Shown piece after piece: positions 26,701 through 30,025 of a DNA stretch of 30,025 nt (its first letter is position 1; each line of letters opens with the position of its first letter). The notes beneath the pieces are model-generated. The model was not told where the DNA came from. It did no database searches and saw only the letters and a list, made by a program, of their open reading frames with translations. The position numbers were made by a program, and so were the translations under genes. This DNA comes from Clostridium fallax (GTDB taxonomy: Bacteria; Bacillota; Clostridia; Clostridiales; Clostridiaceae), in the NCBI RefSeq assembly GCF_900129365.1, contig NZ_FQVM01000029.1:1-30025 (forward strand), in the 5' to 3' direction.

Positions 26701-27370
26701 CGGCATCTATGCTCATTTTAGTAGTTTCTGCTAATGCTTCTACTATTGCATCTTCTTCAAAGTAGAAATTAGACCTGCACTTTTCCCATTCTCCACCACT
26801 TATCTCTTTAAACTTTTCTTTAAAATTTTCATAAACTCCATCCTTAGCCATTTGTCTTTCTAAGTCTGCAAGCCAAGGCATAGTACCACAAAATCCTTGC
26901 ATTTCATTGAAAACTTTATTAAATACATTAACTATTGCATCTTTATTTAATTTACTTTTAGAGTCCGATTTTGAATCTATATTAAATAGAATTACATCAC
27001 TTGAAACATCTCCTGCTGCTTTCATATTTGCTAATATAAAACTATCTAATCCCTTATCATCAAAATAATTAATAGCGTTTTTTCCTTCTATACTTTTATT
27101 TTTTAATAAATAGGATAATATCTTTAAGAAATGTGACTTACCACTTCCAAAAAATCCAGAAATCCAAACTCCATTTTTATCAGTATTTCCTATAATACCT
27201 GTCTTATAGGCTTCAAAGAATCTATCTATATGTTTATTTAACTCTCCAGTTACAACATATTCTTCTAATTCTTGCTTAATATTTTCATCATCAGCCTGAC
27301 CTACTTTAATTACCCCTTTAATATCTCTATCAATTGGTTTATAAAACATTGATTTTAATTTTATGTCCAT
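23714..27370 (-). CDS. brxC: BREX P-loop ATPase BrxC
   Basis: BrxC is the large AAA+-like ATPase of the BREX core, thought to drive the defence complex. The 1218-aa protein has Walker A GFFGSGKS at 72-79 (Lys78) followed by HFLKIL, and Walker B VVFLVDEIGQ with Asp264-Glu265. A sensor-like VTSQEGLDEF segment comes next. The long remainder is helical and charged, with a probable coiled coil around 680-700, and ends LEKDTIINLI. The length is typical. The ATG has GAGGAG 7 nt upstream, and the gene follows brxB by 19 nt, which argues for one transcript. The reading frame is whole, with no missing motif that I can see. Confidence 0.95.
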   Translation of the reverse strand: MDIKLKSMFYKPIDRDIKGVIKVGQADDENIKQELEEYVVTGELNKHIDRFFEAYKTGIIGNTDKNGVWISGFFGSGKSHFLKILSYLLKNKSIEGKNAINYFDDKGLDSFILANMKAAGDVSSDVILFNIDSKSDSKSKLNKDAIVNVFNKVFNEMQGFCGTMPWLADLERQMAKDGVYENFKEKFKEISGGEWEKCRSNFYFEEDAIVEALAETTKMSIDAARNWYNKAENNYSLSIDDFATKVKEYCNSKGKNHHVVFLVDEIGQYIGDNTQLMLNLQTVVEDLGTKCQGKCWVIVTSQEGLDEFTKVKGNDFSKIQGRFNTRLSLSSANVDEVIKKRILRKTECAESHLKALYEQKESIIKNLLTFTSDTAEMKLYKNSEDFAEIYPFIPYQFNLLQSAFNGVREHGASGKSLSKGERSLLGAYQQVAVDYMESDSNILVPFSAFYKTIETFLDSSIRSVIMNAEKNDRLDEFDVEVLKLLFLVKYVKEIKANINNLATLLVDNIDASHRDLTFKVQESLKKLIRETLVQENGEEYVFLTNDEQDVNKEIKNMNVDNGEIIQKVGEIIFDDIYKDNKYKYSKKYMFTFNKIVDDRTRGPQNNEIGVRITTANFDLIGGGGTSQSELKQLSIRENNVIVNIARYDNFLDEIRNVLKIDAYLRLKGGSKSTSTIEDIKTKKSREREDRLKRAKLLIEEAIRTAEIYVNGSLLDIKEKGAVDRVNEGLKALIDSKYNKLNYIKEFKETTKDLFDIIDAKLVKMTMIDVDPNRLAIDEIKTHIETSTSRNLQVTVKSVISKFSNAPYGWKEIDIQGVIVTLFKKQDIKVLLNNEVLAPNNREVVNYVNKRDYVDRVILKIREKVPTKYIEALKDLNKDLFGFSSMPSDEDGMMSLFKEHSRTELYRLEVMLNNFSITSRYPGEEILKKGRELFKDIIEVKDTLEFFKKVYGLEDDFLDYIDNVDNIKGFFFKKENGTIDTSSKGEQRLIFDSAIEKLRNYDENKEYIVNDEIKEIVEEIKTILRMKEPYSKIPTIPLLIEKYNNKILSLLEEESIPVLRFIQICKKEVIETLENYDFESKFFNAINEEFNNLVTRTEKANSFAVLSSMSDLSDKLKLKWIKEILAEDERQKRLKAKEIELANNIKEPPIATEGNDTGYIAEPVKPELEIVIKTKTLSMRELVKGQKVIKNTTDINEVVEALRKKLIEELEKDTIINLI

Positions 27371-27389
27371 AAATATACTCCTCTATACC

Positions 27390-27974
27390 TTAATATTTGT
27401 CTATTAATTGAAATGCTCTATAATAGTTATCATCTTTTAATTGGTTAAATAACATAAGTGTTCCCCCATCATATGTGCCTGGGAAAAACATTACTAATGG
27501 TTGCTCCTCAACAATTCTATGAAGATTATTTAATATAGTATGTGACCTTATTATAGGCCACGCTTTACCAATACCAGTTAAAAATACTATATCCGCACCT
27601 TTAAGCCTTGATCCAATGTACTCTAAAAATAAATCATCATCTTCAGTAATTCTTAAACATGTTTTTATTGCCTTTAAAAGTACATGTTCACTACCTTTAT
27701 CCTGCTCCATTTTAAAACAGCGCTCTAAATATCCAAACTCAATTAATGTTTCTATTATAATTTCATATAAATCAAATTCAACAATATTTAATCCATAGGC
27801 TGACTTAGCCTTTTCTTTTATAAATTTAACTCTATCTCTAATTAATAATTCTTCCTCTGGATTATAATCAAATATATAAAATCCAATTTCATTACCTAAT
27901 CCTTTGTTTTTTCTAAAGTCAGGTTCAACTATATTAGGTAATATCTCATCCAATCTTTGATATATATCTTTCAC
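27390..27974 (-). CDS. brxB: BREX protein BrxB (DUF1788)
   Basis: BrxB is a small core protein of type 1 BREX with no known enzymatic activity; it is likely structural or bridging in the complex. The roughly 195-residue protein has the family features: an N-terminal KDIYQRLDEILP helix, GNEIGFYIFDYNPEEELL, and a C-terminal IVFLTGIGKAWPIIRSHTILNNL followed by PLVMFFPGTYDGGTLMLF. The open frame begins at GTG 27986, but the GTG at 27974 has AGGTGG 8 nt upstream and is the better start. The gene begins about 20 nt after the brxA stop and ends 19 nt before brxC, as expected for an operon. Confidence 0.92.
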   Translation of the reverse strand: MKDIYQRLDEILPNIVEPDFRKNKGLGNEIGFYIFDYNPEEELLIRDRVKFIKEKAKSAYGLNIVEFDLYEIIIETLIEFGYLERCFKMEQDKGSEHVLLKAIKTCLRITEDDDLFLEYIGSRLKGADIVFLTGIGKAWPIIRSHTILNNLHRIVEEQPLVMFFPGTYDGGTLMLFNQLKDDNYYRAFQLIDKY

Positions 27975-27993
27975 TCCATTAACCACCTATCAT

Positions 27994-28593
27994 TTAATAA
28001 TTGATTATTCCAAGTATTGCATTTAAGTAAACACCATCTCCGATACTATATAAGTAGTCCTTTGCTTCATTTTCAATTATAGGAATTTTGATTTTTCTAT
28101 CTCCCTTTTGATTAACTATAAGTCCACTCTCAAAAAGAATCCTTATGTAAACTTGTTTTAACTTCTTAAAAGTGTACTCTGACCATGATGCAACTTTTTC
28201 GCTTTGTTCTCTCTTATTTTGAAAAAACACACTAAAATCTTTATCTTTTATAAATAAATCCTTTAATAATATTTTTTCTTTATAAACTTCATTAATAAAT
28301 TCAAAAAACAATCTATCTGTTTTTAATATTGCATATAAAACCAAAATCTTTGATGTTTCCACATTACTATTCTCAATTTTATCTATAATATATTTATCTA
28401 GATCTTTTAATCTTGCAACAATTATTGATGCAACTTCCTTCTTTCTAGCTTGACTTTCTAACTGAAAAATATTATCTTCTAACGACTTTTCTTTTAACAA
28501 ATCAACTTCTAAGCCTTTATTTATAAGACTTGAAGCCTTTTTAGTCTCTTTATACAAATACGATCTCGACTTAATTGTAGATTTATATTCCAT
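27994..28593 (-). CDS. brxA: BREX protein BrxA (DUF1819)
   Basis: BrxA is the first gene of the operon, a small helical protein of the DUF1819 family that binds DNA in studied homologues. The 199-aa chain begins MEYKSTIKSRSYLYKETKKAS and contains DRLFFEFINEVY and SEYTFKKLKQVYIRILFESGL. It ends in a short winged region, GDRKIKIPIIENEAKDYL, consistent with the family. The start ATG has GGAGG 11 nt upstream, slightly long spacing, and an extended -10 promoter in front. Identification rests on the sequence pattern together with the complete brxA-brxB-brxC order. Confidence 0.92.
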   Translation of the reverse strand: MEYKSTIKSRSYLYKETKKASSLINKGLEVDLLKEKSLEDNIFQLESQARKKEVASIIVARLKDLDKYIIDKIENSNVETSKILVLYAILKTDRLFFEFINEVYKEKILLKDLFIKDKDFSVFFQNKREQSEKVASWSEYTFKKLKQVYIRILFESGLIVNQKGDRKIKIPIIENEAKDYLYSIGDGVYLNAILGIINY

Positions 28594-28630
28594 TTAAAAT
28601 ATCGCCTCCGTGGTCCACTTTGTATTAATT

Positions 28631-28639
28631 ATTATACCA
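28631..28639 (-). promoter_or_regulatory. Extended -10 promoter of the BREX operon
   Basis: On the - strand TGG directly precedes a perfect TATAAT (28631-28636), an extended -10 element, which explains the lack of a clear -35 box 17 nt upstream. Transcription would start near 28624, about 30 nt before the brxA ATG. Confidence 0.65.
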
Positions 28640-28710
28640 TCTATTAATAAAAATATATATTATTACATTAAATATGATAAATTTATTTTTTCTCAGATTA
28701 TAATTAAAAT

Positions 28711-28738
28711 AAAAACCATCTGTTAACAGATGGTTTTT
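28711..28738. terminator. Perfect palindromic terminator of the M20 gene
   Basis: AAAAACCATCTG is mirrored as CAGATGGTTTTT around TTAA, a stem of about 12 bp with flanking A and T runs that works on both strands. It lies 8 nt after the M20 stop and separates that gene from the BREX promoter. Confidence 0.9.
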
Positions 28739-28745
28739 ATCTTAA

Positions 28746-29930
28746 TTATCTATTATTTTTTAGCCACATAATAGCACTATATGCATATATAGCTGCTCCA
28801 GTTACTAGTATATCTTCATTAAATACAACTTTATCATTATGCATTGGTGCTCCATATAAAGGATTTTCTTCTTTAGTTCCTGCACCAATCATAAAATAAA
28901 CACTTGGTACTTCATAAGAATAAGATGCAAAGTCTTCTGACCCCATGCCTCCATGTTCAAATGAAATAACAGCTTTTTCACCAACTAAATCTTTTATATA
29001 ATTTCCAACTTCATTTGCTAAATCTTTATCATTTGCTAATGGTGGTACTGAAGATAACTCTATTAATTTAGCTTCTCCTCTAAACATTTTAGCCGTTGAT
29101 ATTACTATATCATTCATTCTCTTAAATATAAAATCACCTAAATCCTTATCTAGATTTCTTATTGTTCCTTCCATAATAACTTGTTCAGGTATTATATTTG
29201 GTGCATCTCCACCTTGAAATTTACCAATTGTTAATACTGCTGGTTCAGTTGCAGGGATTTCTCTACTTATTATTTCTTGCAAAGATATATATATATGAGC
29301 GGCTATATTTATAGGATCAACACCTGTTTCTGGCATGGCTCCATGACATCCAGTTCCTTTTACAATTATTCTAAATCTATTGCATCCAGCTAATCCTGTT
29401 CCTAAACCGTATAATACAACATTTGAAGGTGTTCCTGAATGTACATGCATAGCCATCGCTGCATCAACTTTAGGATTTTCAAGGACTCCTGATTTTATCA
29501 TTTTTTTAGCTCCTGTAAAACCCTCTTCATCTGGTTGAAATACTAACTTAACGGTACCTTCAATTTGATCTTGATTTTCTTTAAGTAATTTAGCTGCACC
29601 TAAAAGCATTGTAGTATGCATATCATGACCACAGGCATGCATACATCCATTAGTTGACTTAAAATCACATTCAGTAGCTTCAGTCATAGGTAGCGCATCC
29701 ATATCTGCTCTTAATAAAAATGTTTTTCCAGATTTATTTCCTTCTATAGTAGCCACTATACCACTTTCGCAAATTTCTATTGGATCATATCCAAATTCTT
29801 TTAATTTATTCATTACATAAGTTTTAGTTTTTGGCAATTCAGTTCCAACCTCTGGATTACTATGTATTTGTCTTCTATAACTTATTAAATCATCTTTTAT
29901 TAATTCTGCTTGTTTAATAATATTATTCAT
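28746..29930 (-). CDS. M20-family amidohydrolase (N-acyl amino acid / hippurate hydrolase type)
   Basis: This cytoplasmic metal-dependent amidohydrolase releases amino acids from N-acyl derivatives, as in subfamily M20D. The 394-aa chain has RRQIHSNPEVG near the start, LRADMDALPM with its first metal-site acidic residues, and CMHACGHDMHTTMLLGAA, which includes a metal-site Cys and His. The catalytic glutamates are in FQPDEEG, the dimerisation-domain histidine is in GTGCHGAMPETGVDP, and the GGMGSEDFASY motif lies near the end. AGGAGG sits 7 nt before the ATG. It has its own terminator, so it is not part of the BREX operon. The exact substrate is not predictable; hippurate, N-acetyl amino acids and N-acetyl-diaminopimelate are all used within the family. 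Confidence 0.92.
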   Translation of the reverse strand: MNNIIKQAELIKDDLISYRRQIHSNPEVGTELPKTKTYVMNKLKEFGYDPIEICESGIVATIEGNKSGKTFLLRADMDALPMTEATECDFKSTNGCMHACGHDMHTTMLLGAAKLLKENQDQIEGTVKLVFQPDEEGFTGAKKMIKSGVLENPKVDAAMAMHVHSGTPSNVVLYGLGTGLAGCNRFRIIVKGTGCHGAMPETGVDPINIAAHIYISLQEIISREIPATEPAVLTIGKFQGGDAPNIIPEQVIMEGTIRNLDKDLGDFIFKRMNDIVISTAKMFRGEAKLIELSSVPPLANDKDLANEVGNYIKDLVGEKAVISFEHGGMGSEDFASYSYEVPSVYFMIGAGTKEENPLYGAPMHNDKVVFNEDILVTGAAIYAYSAIMWLKNNR

Positions 29931-30025
29931 ATTTGCACCTCCTATAGTATATTAACTATTTATTATAAAATTTAATAATCTCTTTTTCTTCTCTTTAATC
30001 TGAATATTATCTAAATTATATACTA

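Noticed and set aside
1..30025. CRISPR array, tRNA or rRNA genes
   Set aside because: No regularly spaced repeats, cloverleaf-like genes or rRNA sequence were seen. The only tandem repetition is the in-frame binding repeats at about 3200-3750.

Overview
The window is very AT-rich, with Shine-Dalgarno sites close to consensus (AGGAGG, GAGGTG), many TTA and ATA codons and Gram-positive style cell-wall proteins. This fits a Clostridium sensu stricto chromosome; I cannot name the species from sequence alone.

Layout. Left (27-2124, + strand): an M19 dipeptidase and a CaxA-type Ca2+/H+ antiporter. Then, on the - strand, come an unknown 86-aa protein (2229-2489), a secreted NlpC/P60 hydrolase with choline-binding-type repeats and a charged tail (2783-4219), and an unknown 137-aa protein with a near-perfect promoter (4450-4863). 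A four-gene - strand cluster (10360 down to 4997) holds an alpha/beta hydrolase, an M61-like protein whose HExxH glutamate is replaced by arginine, tRNase Z and an FAD flavoprotein. A broken AraC regulator (10482-11218) separates it from a methionine cluster read in the order metF, MetH reactivation protein, MetH (15231 down to 11258). metF carries what looks like a one-base insertion in a T7 tract just after its natural ATG.

The centre and right are a BREX phage-defence operon on the - strand: brxA, brxB, brxC, an N-terminally truncated ABC/OLD-type ATPase with a TOPRIM domain, pglX and pglZ (28593 down to 16063). It has an extended -10 promoter in front of brxA and hairpin terminators after pglZ. 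The gene set and order match type 1 BREX, but brxL, normally next after pglZ, is absent. An IS200-type element with tnpA and two matching end hairpins lies there instead, and its right end abuts the metF ribosome-binding region. An M20 amidohydrolase (28746-29930) with a perfect palindromic terminator closes the window.

How the genes work together. PglX would methylate host DNA to mark it as self. BrxA, BrxB, BrxC and PglZ would form the core that blocks phage replication. The ATPase remnant looks like a second, decayed defence module inside the operon. MetF makes 5-methyl-THF for the B12-dependent MetH, and the stand-alone reactivation protein replaces the C-terminal domain found in longer MetH enzymes. 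The most noteworthy points are the BREX locus without brxL, the headless ATPase, the IS at the brxL position, and the damaged metF and araC genes.
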